Shown: one piece after another, positions 1-10,905 of the stretch
How positions within the stretch are numbered: position 1 is the stretch's first letter
How the letters are laid out: each line of letters starts with the position of its first letter
Assembly: GCF_947179515.1 (NCBI RefSeq)
Contig: NC_067490.1
Location: forward strand, 33,701,169 to 33,765,168
Source: Apodemus sylvaticus
Lineage: Eukaryota; Chordata; Mammalia; Rodentia; Muridae
Direction: 5' to 3'
DNA length: 64,000 bases
Notes under the pieces: generated by a model
What the model was told of the DNA's origin: nothing
Database searches by the model: none
What the model saw: the letters and a program-made list of their open reading frames with translations, nothing else
Position numbers and translations under genes: made by a program

Positions 1-1620
1 TTCTCTTTCTTTGTTGGATCTTTGTGTGATTTTGGTATCAGCGTAACTGTGGCTTCATAGAACGAGTTGGGTAGTGTTCTTTCTGTTTCTATTTTGTGGA
101 ATAATTTGAAGAGTATTGGTGTTAGATCTTCTTTGAAGGTCTGATAGAATTCTGCACTGAAACCATCTGGTCCTGTGCTTTTTTTTGGTTGAAAGACTTT
201 CTATGACCCCTTCTATTTCTTTAGGGGTTATGGGACTGTTTAGATGATCTATTTGATCCTGATTTAATTTTGGTACTTGGTATCTGTCTAGGAAATTGTC
301 CATTTCCTCCAGATTCTCCAGTTCTGTTGAGTATAGGCTCTTGTAGTAGGATCTGATGATTTTTTTGAATTTCCTCAGTTTCTGTTGTTATATCCCCCCT
401 TTCATTTCTAATTTTGTTAATTTGGATACTATCTCTGTGCCCTTTGGTTAGTCTGGCTAAGGGTTTATCTATCTTTTTGATTTTCTCAAAGAACCAGCTC
501 CTGCTTTTGTTGATTCTTTGTATGGTTCTCTTTTTTTCCACTTGATTGATTTCAGTCTTGAGTTTGATGATTTCCTGTCTTCTACTCCTCCTGGGTGAAT
601 TAGCTTCGTTTTGTTCCAGAGCTTTCACGTGTGCCGTTAAGCTGCTAGTGTATGCTCTCTCCAATTTCTTTTTGAAGGCACTCAGGCCTATGAATTTTTC
701 TCTTAGCACTGCTTTCATTGATTTGGAATCAATTTGGAATCCTCTTAGCATTGTCCCATAGATCTGGGTATGTTGAGCCTTTATTATAGGTAAATTCTAA
801 AAAGTCTTTCATTTCTTTCTTTATTTCTTCTTTGGCCAAGGTATCTTTGAGTAGACTACTGTTCAGCCTCCATGTGTATGTGGGCTTTCTGTGGTTTGTG
901 TTGCTATTGAAGACCACTCTTACTCCATAGTGATCTGATAGGAGGCATGGGATTAGTTCAATCTTCTTATATTTGTTGAGGTTTGTCTTGTGACCAACTA
1001 TATGATCGATTTTGGAGAAGGTACCATGAGGTGCTGAGAAAAAGGTATATTCTTTTGCTTTGGGATGAAAAGTTCTATATATATTTGTTAAATCCAATTG
1101 GTCCAAAGCTTCAATTAGTTTCACTGTGTCCCTGTTCAGTTTCTGTTTTCCTGATTAGTCAATTGAGGAGAGTGGAGTGTTGAAGTCACCCACAATTATT
1201 GTGTTAGGTGCAATGTGTGCTTTGAGCTATAGTAAAGTTTCTTTTGTGAATGATGGTGCCTTTGCATTTGGAGCACAGATGTTCAGGATTGAGAGTTCTT
1301 CTTGGTGGATTTTTTCCTTTGACCAGCAAGAAGTGTCCTTTCATATCTCTTTTGATGACTTTAGGTTGAAAGTCAATTTTATCTGATATTAGAGTGGCTA
1401 CTCTGGCTTGTTTCCTGAGACCATTGGCTTGTAAAATTGTCTTCCAGCCTTTTACTCTAAGATAGTTTTTTTCTTTGACACTGAGGTGTGTTTCCTGTAT
1501 GCAGCAAAATGTAGGGTCCTGTTTACATATCCAGTCTGTTAGTCTATGTCTTTTTATTAGGGAATTGAGTCCATTGATGTTAAGAAATATTAAGGAATAG
1601 TGATTATTATTTCCTGTCAT
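1..1620 (-). pseudogene. L1 ORF2 N-terminal part: endonuclease and start of reverse transcriptase, broken
   Basis: L1 ORF2 encodes the endonuclease and reverse transcriptase that nick the target and copy L1 RNA. The start is the ATG at 1620-1618 (Met-Thr-Gly-Asn-Asn-Asn-His). The first frame (1620-1204) shows the endonuclease LNINGLNSLIKRHR segment and the CCIQETHLS motif with its catalytic Glu. A second frame (1124-729) carries the FFSAPHGTFSKIDHIVGHK and LLSDHYGVRVVF segments with the catalytic Asp-His pair. Later frames (751-221 and 303-55) hold the region between endonuclease and RT. At least three frame changes separate these pieces. The RT palm with its catalytic Asp pair is outside the window. 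Confidence 0.9.
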
Positions 1621-1634
1621 TTTTTATGTTATTT

Positions 1635-2878
1635 TTATATTTGAGTGGTTGTCTTCTTTTGGATTTGATGAAAGAAGGTTACTATCTTGCTTTTTCCAGG
1701 GTATAGTTTCCCTCCTTGTATTGGTGTTTTCCCCCTATTATCCTTTGTAGGGCTGGGTTTGTGGAAAGTTATTGTGTAAATTTGGTTTTTTTCATGGAAT
1801 ATCTTGGTTTCTCCATCAATGGTGACTGAGAGTTTTGCTGGGTATAGTAATCTTGGCTGACATTTGTGTTCTTTTAGAGTCTGCATGAGCTCTGCCCAGG
1901 ATCTTCTAACTTTCATGGTCTCTGGTGTAATTCTGATAGGTCTTCCTTTATATGTTACTTGCCCTTTTTCTCTTACTGCATTTAATATTCTTTCTTTGTT
2001 TAATACATTTGGGGTTTTGATTATTATGTGACAGGAGGTATTTCTGCTCTGGTACAGTCTGTTTGGAGTTCTGTAGGCTTCTTGTGTATTCATGGGCATC
2101 TCTCTCTTTAGGTTAGGGAAGTTTTCTTCCATAATTTTGTTGAAGATATTTGCTGGCCCTTTAAGTTGTAGATCTTCACTCTCATCTAATCCTTAGGTTT
2201 GGTCTTCTCATTGTGTCCTGGATTTCCTGGATGTTTTGGGTTACAAGCTTTTTGCATTTTGTATTTTCTTTGATTGTTGAGTCAATGGTTTCTATGGTAT
2301 CTTCGGCATCTGAGATTCTCTCTTCCATTTCTTGTATTCTGTTGTTGATATTTGCATCTATGGCCCCTGATTTCTTCCCAAGGTTTTCTATCTCCGAAGT
2401 TGTCTCCTTTTGTGATTTCTTAATTGTTTCTACTTCTGTTTTTAGATCGAAGATGGTTTGCTCAGTTCCTTCATTTGTTTGTTTGTATTTTCCTTTAATT
2501 CTTTAAGAGATTTTTATGTTTACTCTTTCATTACTTCTGCCTGTTGACTCAATTTCTCCTGTATTTCTTTAAGTGATTTTTGCATTTCCTCTTTATTGGC
2601 TTCTATTTGTTGACCCATATTCTCCTGAATTTCTTTAAGTGATTTTTGTGTTTCCATTGTAAGGGCTTCTAACTTATTCATGTTCCCCTGTATTTCTTTA
2701 AGAGATTTATTTATGTCCTTTTTGTGTTCCTCTAGCAGTATCATGACCAGTGATTTTTAAATCCAAATCTTGTTTTTCTGGTGTGTTGGGATATTGCTGT
2801 TGTTGGAGATTTGGGTTCAGACACTGCCATATTGCCTAGATTTCTGTTAGTAACGTTCCTACATTTGCCTTTTGCCTT
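1635..2878 (-). pseudogene. L1 ORF1 (RNA-binding chaperone), start codon lost
   Basis: ORF1 makes the trimeric RNA-binding protein that coats L1 RNA. The C-terminal half (2132-1635) is readable: EENFPNLKREMP, the EAYRTPNRL segment and the VREKGQVTYKGRPIRI block, ending LLYPAKLSVTIDGETKIFH. The N-terminal coiled coil (2744-2520) is built of 63-66-bp units encoding KSLKEIQ-type heptads. Compared with the copies at 11866 and 57150, four codons (Asp-Phe-Ser-Pro) are missing from the RITPDFSPETM segment, a 12-base in-frame deletion. The usual ATG reads AAG at 2878-2876. A frameshift lies between the two halves. Confidence 0.85.
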
Positions 2879-2884
2879 CTTGTT

Positions 2885-3745
2885 ATCTCTGGCATTAGTT
2901 GGTCTTGTTGTCACTGGCTGGTGTTTGAACCTCCTGTGAGCCTGTAAGGCTATTTCAGCACCAGTGGATGACTGGAACAGATTGCTGCACAGATTGCTGA
3001 TGTGCTGCCTTCCCCTTGGAGCCCTATTGTGACCTGCCCCAAGTGGTCTCTGTGAACCTGGTGTTGCCTGTTTGTTCCTTCAGGGAGTGATGATGGCCGA
3101 TGCTGTGGGGACCTTTTCTGAGTGCTGATCCCTCTGCAGGGCAAAAGATTCCCCCAACCGGTTTGGTGCACAAGGACCTTTTCTGAGTGCTGATCCCTCT
3201 GCAGGGCGAAAGATCCCCCCCAACCTGTTTGGTACACAAATGGCCCACCTAGCTGCCCAGGCCCTGAGTCCAGGTAAAAAGCCTGACAGGCTTAGGCCCA
3301 AGTGATGTTTGCTAACTGGTTCTGTCAGGTAGCCAAGATGGCAAAGTGCACCCCTGCAAGTGCTGGGCAGTCTGCAGGGCAAATGATCCCTGGACCGGGT
3401 TGGAGCACAGGTGGCACACTGAGCTGCCCAGGGCGTAGCTGCAGGTAAAAGCCTGCCAGGCTTAGACCCAAGTAATGTTAGCCTTGGGCTATGTCTACTA
3501 GCTGGCTTTGTCTGTTAGATCTCTCTGGTGTCCGGTAGCCAAGATGGTGGCACTCGCCCCTGCAAGAGCTGGGCAGTCTGCAGGGCAAATGACCCCCAGG
3601 CCGGGTTGGAGCATAGGAGGTCCACGGAGCTGCCCAGGGCCTGGGTGCAGGCAAAAGCAGCTCCTTGGCTCCAAGTTTGTGCTCTTCCTCTTGAGAGCCT
3701 GGGGCATTCTCTTTCTGAGGGTGGGGGCAGCTAAATTCCCTCATT
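2885..3745 (-). promoter_or_regulatory. L1 5' UTR with tandem units (promoter region)
   Basis: Rodent L1 5' UTRs hold the internal promoter and often consist of tandem monomers. Here a unit starting at AGCCAAGATGG (3331) recurs at 3537, a spacing of 206 bp, with similarity for about 125 bp (the ctgggcagtctgcagggcaaa block). A separate perfect-start tandem duplication of 65 bp begins at 3111 and 3176. The region is GC-rich compared with its flanks. On plus, GCCAAGATGG resembles a YY1 core, but I cannot show that it is used. Confidence 0.75.
3111..3240. repeat. 65-bp tandem duplication inside the L1 5' UTR
   Basis: Two adjacent copies start accttttctgagtgctgatc, at 3111 and 3176, and differ at only a few positions (for example aaagattccc against aaagatcccc). 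The shift is exactly 65 bp. Confidence 0.9.
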
Positions 3746-3789
3746 TTACAAGGACAGCAGTAATTGAATTGAGTGCCATACTATGATAA

Positions 3790-4083
3790 AAGTTCTAGAG
3801 AGATAAGGCATTCAAGAGACATAATTCAACATAATAAAGGCAATTTACAGAAAGCTCATAGTCAACATCAACTTAAATGGTGAAAACTCAAAACAATTCC
3901 ACTAAAATCATGACAAGATTGTCTTCTCTCTGCACAACTATTGTCCTTGAAGTCATGGTGAGAACAATGAGACAACTGAAGGAGACCAAGGGGATACAAA
4001 TCAGAAAGGAAGAAGTCAAAGTATCTTTATTTGCAGATGATATATATGATAGTATACATAAACAATGAGACAGAGAGAGAGAC

Positions 4084-4132
<49 letters not shown>

Positions 4133-5085
4133 AAAGACAGCAATAAAATAATACCTAATCACTTCCAATTATGTCTCACCATCACTGGAGTAGCTTCCTC
4201 CTGCGGCAAATGTCTACAAATACAGAGATACAGAGGGTGAGAGACCTCTGAACATTCAACCCTAAGTGAGATGGCTCTATCAAATCCCTTACTCCAGGCC
4301 TCAGGAAACCCTGCAGAAGAGTGTCAGAGCTAAAGAGGACAGAGGACATGACTAAGGACTAAGGACTCTGAATCAACATAATCCATGCAGATCTGGTCTC
4401 ACAGGAAACAAGGCAGCATGCACAGGCCCTGCACAGATCTATACCAGCTGAGGCCCTAGAACTGAAAGGAGACATTGACACACGACCTCATTCCAGAAGC
4501 TATCTCTAACTGATAACTACTTACAAATGAAAAATTCAGTTTCCTCCAAGAGAGGAAAACTACTCTTAAGGATAGGTCATACCCAGCAGTAGATGGCCAA
4601 TGGAAAATGAACTCAGTGATACCTCTGGAGGTTCCTTGTCTCATAACGCTGTGTCAGAGCTCTTCCTTTTTAAAGTATTTATCTTATTACGTTGATTACA
4701 TTTTTTTCTTTTTTACCCTGCAGGTCTTTTGCACATATGGTATGTCTTCCGGTTTAGTATTTCTACAGTATTCCTGAGTGTACAAATGAATTGGGATGTG
4801 TTTCTTGTGCCTCCTCTTGGACTCTTCCTTCTGTTTTGTCCAATTCCAATATGTTAGTTTTAGTTTGATCTTACTCTATTTTATATTATATTCTATTATA
4901 TTAAGTATATTATAATCCCAGATAAGCCTGTTTGTTTTCTAATGAGAGGCAGAAGGAGGTGGATCCAGATAGGAGGGGGCATGGGGGATGAGCTTGGAGG
5001 AAGGAGGGAAAACCATAGTCAGGATATATTATATGAGGGGGGAAGGAGTCTGTTTTCAATAAAAGGAAAAAAAAGATAATGAATA
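3790..5085 (+). mobile_element. Old L1 (Lx type), RT end plus 3' UTR
   Basis: Positions 3840-4068 are a diverged L1 ORF2 RT segment: the NIKLNGE-like stretch, then KGIQIRKEEVKVSLFADD with the Phe-Ala-Asp-Asp catalytic box near 4031-4042, followed by a frame break. A GA repeat follows. From about 4240 the sequence reads as the 3' UTR of an old murine L1 (Lx class): the actgataactacttacaaat stretch, a T-rich middle, the outgtttgttttctaatgag-like block near 4930, a G-rich stretch, and a weak AATAAA at 5060 followed by A-rich DNA. The part between the RT box and the 3' UTR has been deleted. The junction with the minus-strand L1 at about 3745-3790 was not resolved to the base. Confidence 0.7.
4067..4128. 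repeat. (GA)n microsatellite
   Basis: About 60 bp of nearly pure GA just after the RT remnant of the old L1, with two GACA variants near the start. Confidence 0.97.
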
Positions 5086-6711
5086 CAGAAAAAGAAGTCT
5101 TCCGCTGTATTAAAAGGCTTTAATTTTCAATGATGAAATTATTACTCACAATTATTTATATTTATATGTAACCCAAGAATTACTTGGAATCATTGAAATT
5201 TATAACATTGTTAATCTGTGTAAATTTTTAATAATTTATTTTAGTCAAAGTACAGAAGAGAAGAGAAAAGGAAAGGAAAGGAAAAGAAAAAAAGAAAAGA
5301 GAGAGATAGTCATCCTAATCTAATATGAATTCATCTTAACTTGGCTGTACCTGCAAAGACTGTATTTCAAAGTAAAATCCCATTCACACATACGAAAGTT
5401 AAATTTTCAACATAGTCATTTGGGGGCATGACTAAAGCTGCAACTCTCATTATCCAGAATTTCTATGCATATTTCATGACTTTCTACATGCTCCACCATC
5501 GTACTGGATGGGAGTCATGGTCACAGCTAAAATGACACCTAGTTTGCATATCTTCTGAATGCAGGAATTCCCTTCGCCTACACTGGCTATGGAGCAATCT
5601 GTCCATTCCTGTTGACTGAGTGCCATTTGACTCCCACTGGGACTGCACTCACTGTGAGCAGCTGAATATTCAAGGTCGTTTTCAGCCCTGGGACGAGGGA
5701 AAATGTTGAGTGTGGACTTTAGGAATCAACTGTGGCCCTTAAGCTTATAGTAATTCGTTGGTCTCTGAGGAATGCATGACTGATACTTTAACATCCTTCA
5801 CTTATCCTGGAAGACACAACGTCCAAAAGATTGAGACCAAAGACTTCATGGTCATTATATCCTTCCCCTGAATGCTAGACAGTGATCACATCCAGGAAAA
5901 CCACACACCAGAGAGGTACAGGCTGCCTAACTGATATATTGCCTTCAGATGTTCACCCACATCCTGTGTAATGTTCGGCAAGCTGGAAGACACAAAACAG
6001 ATTTACTAGGAATGAGGGTAAAAGACCTTAACTCTGAACATTTTAACCATGTTGCTAATAAATGACCTATTTGCCCATGTGCCCTGTGCACTAGAGGATA
6101 ATCATTTTCTAACACATGACAACCAGCACTTCCAGAAGAGATAAAAATAGGCAATGACTGTTTGTGCCCACAAAGCATTTATTATTTAATTCCTTTAAGG
6201 TGATGGTATAACCACAATACTAACAGTTTAAGATCTCATTTACAGATTGCCTGAGCTCTAGCTATTGGAAAAGGTGTAGCGGAATATCACTTGGCTTGTT
6301 TTCAGAAAATGCAACCCTACGGCCGTGAGATGAACTTCTAACAGAATTCAGCAGGGTCTTCCTCTAATCTCCATCACTCAGTGGCTCAGTTTCCATGCAA
6401 CCTGGCTTCCCAGGTAGTGCTAAGGCTGCACTGACCATGGGGATGCAGAGAAGGAGAAGGGATAAGTCAAAGCCTCAACATCACAGACTTCTCAGAACCT
6501 GGACAAGTTTACCTGGTGATCTATTTACAGAGACAGCTTTTTAAAACTATTTTTTATATTACAGGCAATTAGACTGAGCAGGTTTCTAAACTCCAAGGCA
6601 ATGTCTGGGTATTATTGCTCTAATTTTATGTGTGGTATCTAGTTGGTTTTCATGAGCTGTGGCTTTGCTTTCTAGTAAAAGAATTAAAGAGTCATTCTCT
6701 ATGTGCAAATA
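5086..6711. other. No recognised gene or repeat family
   Basis: AT-rich single-copy-looking DNA. A purine-rich GAAAG-type patch lies at 5258-5306. Reading frames are short and carry no motif I recognise. Confidence 0.5.
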
Positions 6712-6737
6712 CATGTGTGTGTGTGCATGATACAACT

Positions 6738-6771
<34 letters not shown>

Positions 6772-7083
6772 TGTGTGTGTGCATTCATATGTGAGTGTGG
6801 ACATGGACTTGCCATCTTGTGCAGGTAAAGGTCAGAGGTCAATCTCTGGTGTCCATCAGTTCACTTGTTACAAGGTCCCTTGTTCACTGCTAAATATGTC
6901 AGGTTAAATGGTCTGCAAGCTTCAGGGAGTCTCCTGTCTCTGTCTCCTATCTTTTCACGAAAGCACTAGCATCATAGACAAACGTTGTCCTACCTTGCTT
7001 TTATGTAAGTTCTAGAGAGTTCCATTCAGATCCCTATGCTTACAGGGCAAATGCTTTCTCCACTGAGTCATCTCTTCAGCTCC
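6712..7083 (-). mobile_element. B4-type SINE with (TG)n tail
   Basis: On the minus strand the sequence starts gagctgaagagatgactcag near 7080 (tRNA-derived SINE head) and ends in a CA tract, which on plus is the TG repeat at 6712-6782. The gaccttt-acctg part near the tail (ctggtgtccatcag on plus) fits the B4/RSINE tail region. It is well diverged, so the exact subfamily is uncertain. Confidence 0.7.
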
Positions 7084-9060
7084 TACAGAACATTTCTTAA
7101 CATAAACAAATGTAAGCAAGTGACCCAAGACACAAGTGGCCACACACTCCACTGTCGCTGCCATGAGTTCTCAGCTATGTGAAGTCAATCTGGCTTCCAC
7201 ATATCCTGGAAGGCAGATCATGAGCATGTCTTATCTCCCATTTTAAAAGCTTGCTCAGTGCTACTAATAGCCTAACTAATTCTGCTGCAAAGTGCCAGGA
7301 GGATTCTTTCATTTACTATCTAGTGAATCAATTCTGGCTTTAACAGATAATAGGTTCTCTGTAGTCTACGCTGGCTGTGATGCACAATAAGGAGCCATGT
7401 GTAAGTCGACACCAGGGTTCTGAAAGGGAAAGAGAGACTCTCACTCGCCTCTCTTTCACCCATTTTTCTTTCACAATATGGGAAAGGACACTCAGCACTT
7501 CTAGCAGAAACGCCCTCTCTTCTTCTGCTGGAACCCTTGAGACTTGAGCCAGCAAGACTGAGAGAGAAAGGAGAAAGCCAGGCTGTGTGCATTGTTGCTG
7601 GTGGCCAAATAGTTGGGATGAGATGATGCTGATTACAAGGACTGAAAGAAAGCAGAGATCAGGGATCTGGGAGTGGCTGAGAAAGGGAGAAACAAATGCC
7701 TTGTGAACATTCCAGGAAGCGGATATGGCCTGCTGGGTGTCTTACAGCTGCCCTTCAAGGAGGAGCCTATCCTACCTGAGGTAGCTCCACAGCTTCTCAC
7801 AAGGCTCTCTTGATGAGCAGGGGAAATGGAGAGCCTTTTTACTGGGGAGAAAAATCCCATTTAGAGGAATTGACCCACTTCCTCTAAAGGCACTTGGCCA
7901 AAGACACCTTTCCATGTGAACACACTCTACATTGATGCCTGAGACAATGACTCAAAAGTGCAGATTGCCCCTATTCACCTTGTCTTCTTGAACACTTTAG
8001 CCTCCTGCCTCCCTCTCAAGCCCATTTTTGCATGAATATATTTTCAGTCTTATATTTTGTCCGGCACTTAAGCCCTCTACCGCCCATAGCCTTGAGGTCC
8101 AAACAGACCTGGTCAATTTATTTCAAATACAGCTGTCAAAACTGAAAAGTAAGCACCCAAATTCACAGCTACCTCTAACTGCATCTCACACAACTGAGCA
8201 TCTAAAGAACTCATTTTTCACTTGCTGTGACTCAGCCACAGGGCTTGCATTGACCCAAGAAGCCCTTATCATCTACTTAAAGGAGAGGGAGGGCCTGGAC
8301 AATAACCCTCTGTTTCTTTTTCATAGCTGCTTCCCTACAGGGGCTAGTGGTAGAAAGTTTTAAAACTGCAGCCCCAGGTGATGAAATGACAGTCAATTTC
8401 ATTTTAAATGGGTCACTGAATATCTCCAGTCATGGTGGGTTTTTTCCCATATCTTAAATATGCTGTATTATGAAAAAGCAAAATATTATAAGTGAGAGTT
8501 TAGAATCGTTTCCCCCAGAAGGCAAAAAAGTCTCATATTTCCTGTTACTCAACTGAATCTTTTTTTTTTCTCTCTGATATAAACTGTGTCTGAGATTTTT
8601 TTTAAAGGGCCTGTCTCATTTTCGTACCAGCATTCTGTAAGCAGGAACCTTGCTCCTCAGAGCACTCATCGGTAAAGACTTCCAGATGGTGACCAGAATA
8701 CTCAGAGAAATGTTGTTAACTATAATAACCTGAAGCAACCTACTGGGGCCATCTCCCCAGCAGCAATGGGACATCCTGAAGGCTTGTGATGTGAATCCTT
8801 AGTGAGCAGGGAAATTCTGGAGTCCAGTTGAAGCCTCGTGGGCACTGATGTCGCTTTGGTCACCTGTGTTTTGGTTGCTTTGTTTCTCCTCTCCACACTG
8901 AAAAAAATTGAAAAGATAGAAGAGAATCCTTGTTTTTCTTTCATGACCTGAGCATGTTGAAGATGTGTGGAGTGAGCAGAGATGATAGCATCTCCCAGAG
9001 AGATCCATACCCCTCCCTGCCCTCCAGAGCCTATCTATGACTGTCATCATCTCTCACAGG
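7084..9060. other. No recognised gene or repeat family
   Basis: Ordinary intergenic composition. The frame at 8028-8363 (111 codons) and the minus-strand frames near 7320-7860 and 8720-9050 show no domain, signal peptide or repeat-family match that I recognise. I treat them as chance frames. Confidence 0.5.
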
Positions 9061-9061
9061 A

Positions 9062-9436
9062 GGGATTCTGTCAGTGGGATAAAGGATCTTATGATGGGAC
9101 AGAGTACTGTGTTTTCCAGACGGGCCCAACATAATCACAAGAATCCTCACCTGTGGGAAAGGAAGGAGAATAAATGTCATAGTGTCTTTTGTGCCTTATC
9201 ATGTGGACTGTGAAGAAGGAAGATGGTCTAAGCCCAAAATAGACACAACTGTTAGAAGCTAGAAAAACTTAAGAAATTGGAGTCTCCACAAGAACCTCCA
9301 AAAGTTCCAAACCAATGCAGGGATTTTTGGCTTACTGTGGGGCAGTTTAGACTTCTGACCTTCAAACTTTAAAACAATGCATATATGTCCTCGTAAGCTT
9401 CATTTTAGGAAATTGTTACAGCAGCAATAGGGAATG
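9062..9436 (+). mobile_element. MLT1-type MaLR LTR (ERVL class), old
   Basis: The order of blocks fits an MLT1-like LTR: gggcccaacataatcacaag near 9124, tagaagctagaaaaac near 9255, the tttagacttctgaccttca stretch near 9348, and the end gaaattgttacagcagcaat near 9412. The polyadenylation motif is degraded. High divergence fits an element older than the rodent radiation. Confidence 0.65.
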
Positions 9437-10147
9437 AATTCATGGAGGAAGTAGAAAATCCTGTTCTGTAAAAGTTACTGAGCTACAGATCCCAGAGTAA
9501 CCCATTCACACTGTGGGTGCTCACATTTGGTCCCCAGCAACCATTACCATACACTACATTGCTAAAAAAGAAAAAGAATTCAAGCCTCTTCATGGGTAGA
9601 ATCTTCATTTTTGTCCTGGGTACCTCTGTGCCCTCAGTACCTATAAGCATATCTGACATGTGCTGGTTGATTAATAAAAGTTGCTGTTACATTGAGCAAT
9701 AAAGAGCACTCAGCTAAGACAGGTGTAATGCAATATTCAGGTGCAATTTGTGAAACATAATCCTACACTTATGAATTTCTCTGCTTCCAATCCTATCCCC
9801 AAAGTGTCCTCTCTGGGCATTTCTCTGAGCTGGCCACTGAGCCTGTCCCTAGACTTCTCCAGTACTCCTCTATATTCTAGTCTGAGTGGTCTTAAACTGC
9901 ACAATAGGCATGTCCTCCCTTGTTCCTCACATGAGAGTTAAGACTGAGAACAAATTGCAAGGCCTACCAAAGGCAGGCTCTTACCCTTGCCTTCTTCATC
10001 ACTATTCCTAACCCCTTCTGCCCAAGGCCTTTGTTTATGCCTTTACCTCTCTCATGAATGAGTTGCTTTTATCCGCTACCACTATCAACTATTTCTACTA
10101 GGTGAGTCTTGTTCGTTCTTTATTTTCCTTTCAAGTGTTACTTCCTG
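9437..10147. other. No recognised gene or repeat family
   Basis: The frames at 9517-9702 and 9741-9941 are short and without recognisable motifs. Nothing else stands out. Confidence 0.5.
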
Positions 10148-10148
10148 A

Positions 10149-10356
<208 letters not shown>

Positions 10357-10383
10357 GGGGTGGTTCTGCTGCTTTGATTGGCA

Positions 10384-10448
10384 ATCTGCAAACTCTGAAG
10401 ATCCTGTTCTCCAATTGGTTCTTGATTGATCAATAAAGATACTAGCAG
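10384..10448 (+). mobile_element. Rodent LTR-like repeat, left part, split by L1
   Basis: ccaattggttcttgat and the surrounding sequence match 52729-52745. The repeat continues at 16436 after the L1 insertion. The last 14 bases (10435-10448) are the left target-site duplication. Class is uncertain; it resembles a rodent medium-reiterated LTR family. Confidence 0.6.
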
Positions 10449-10905
10449 AGAGAAGCCCCGTGGTCATATTCGCTGCCTGCCGGGACAGAAAAGGGTCACT
10501 AGGTACTGTATGACCCTGAGCTTTAGATCTATGGTGGTGCAAACCGCCAGGGGTCTGCCTGCACTCAGGAACTGAGTACATAGGAGGTTCATCTGCAAGC
10601 CAGTCCATAGCTGGACCTGTGTCCTATGTGAGAATCAACAGAGGGAGTGACCCCCACCACACCTTCACTCCATAATAGAGCAGACAGAGAACAAACACCT
10701 GGTTGACCTTGACAACCTAAGTATAACATTGCTTAAGGCAAGACTGAGAAGGGCTCCAAAGGCACAAAAGAGGAAGGCAGCATATCAGTAATCTGTGCCA
10801 GAGGAAACCCAGTCATCCAGTGTTGCAGAAATAACCTTAAAGATCTACAGTAGGTTGAAGCACCAGCCAGTGACAATAAGAACATCTAACACCTGGGAGA
10901 ACTAG

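Larger units (their letters stand above)
1..3745 (-). mobile_element. L1 retrotransposon, 5' half, rat-type, cut by window edge
   Basis: Read on the minus strand this is an L1 from its 5' UTR (about 2885-3745) through ORF1 (1635-2878) into the first third of ORF2 (1620 down to 1). The encoded segments match the same parts of the L1 at 10449-16421 almost word for word. The rest of ORF2, the 3' UTR and any 3' target-site duplication lie left of the window, so I cannot judge total length. Stops and frameshifts break both reading frames, so it is not a functional element. Its 5' end lies next to an older L1 in the opposite orientation (3790-5085), into which it may have inserted. Confidence 0.93.

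Noticed and set aside
3331..3660. CRISPR-like or satellite array
   Set aside because: Only two units of 206 bp, and they fall inside an L1 5' UTR; no spacers of equal length.
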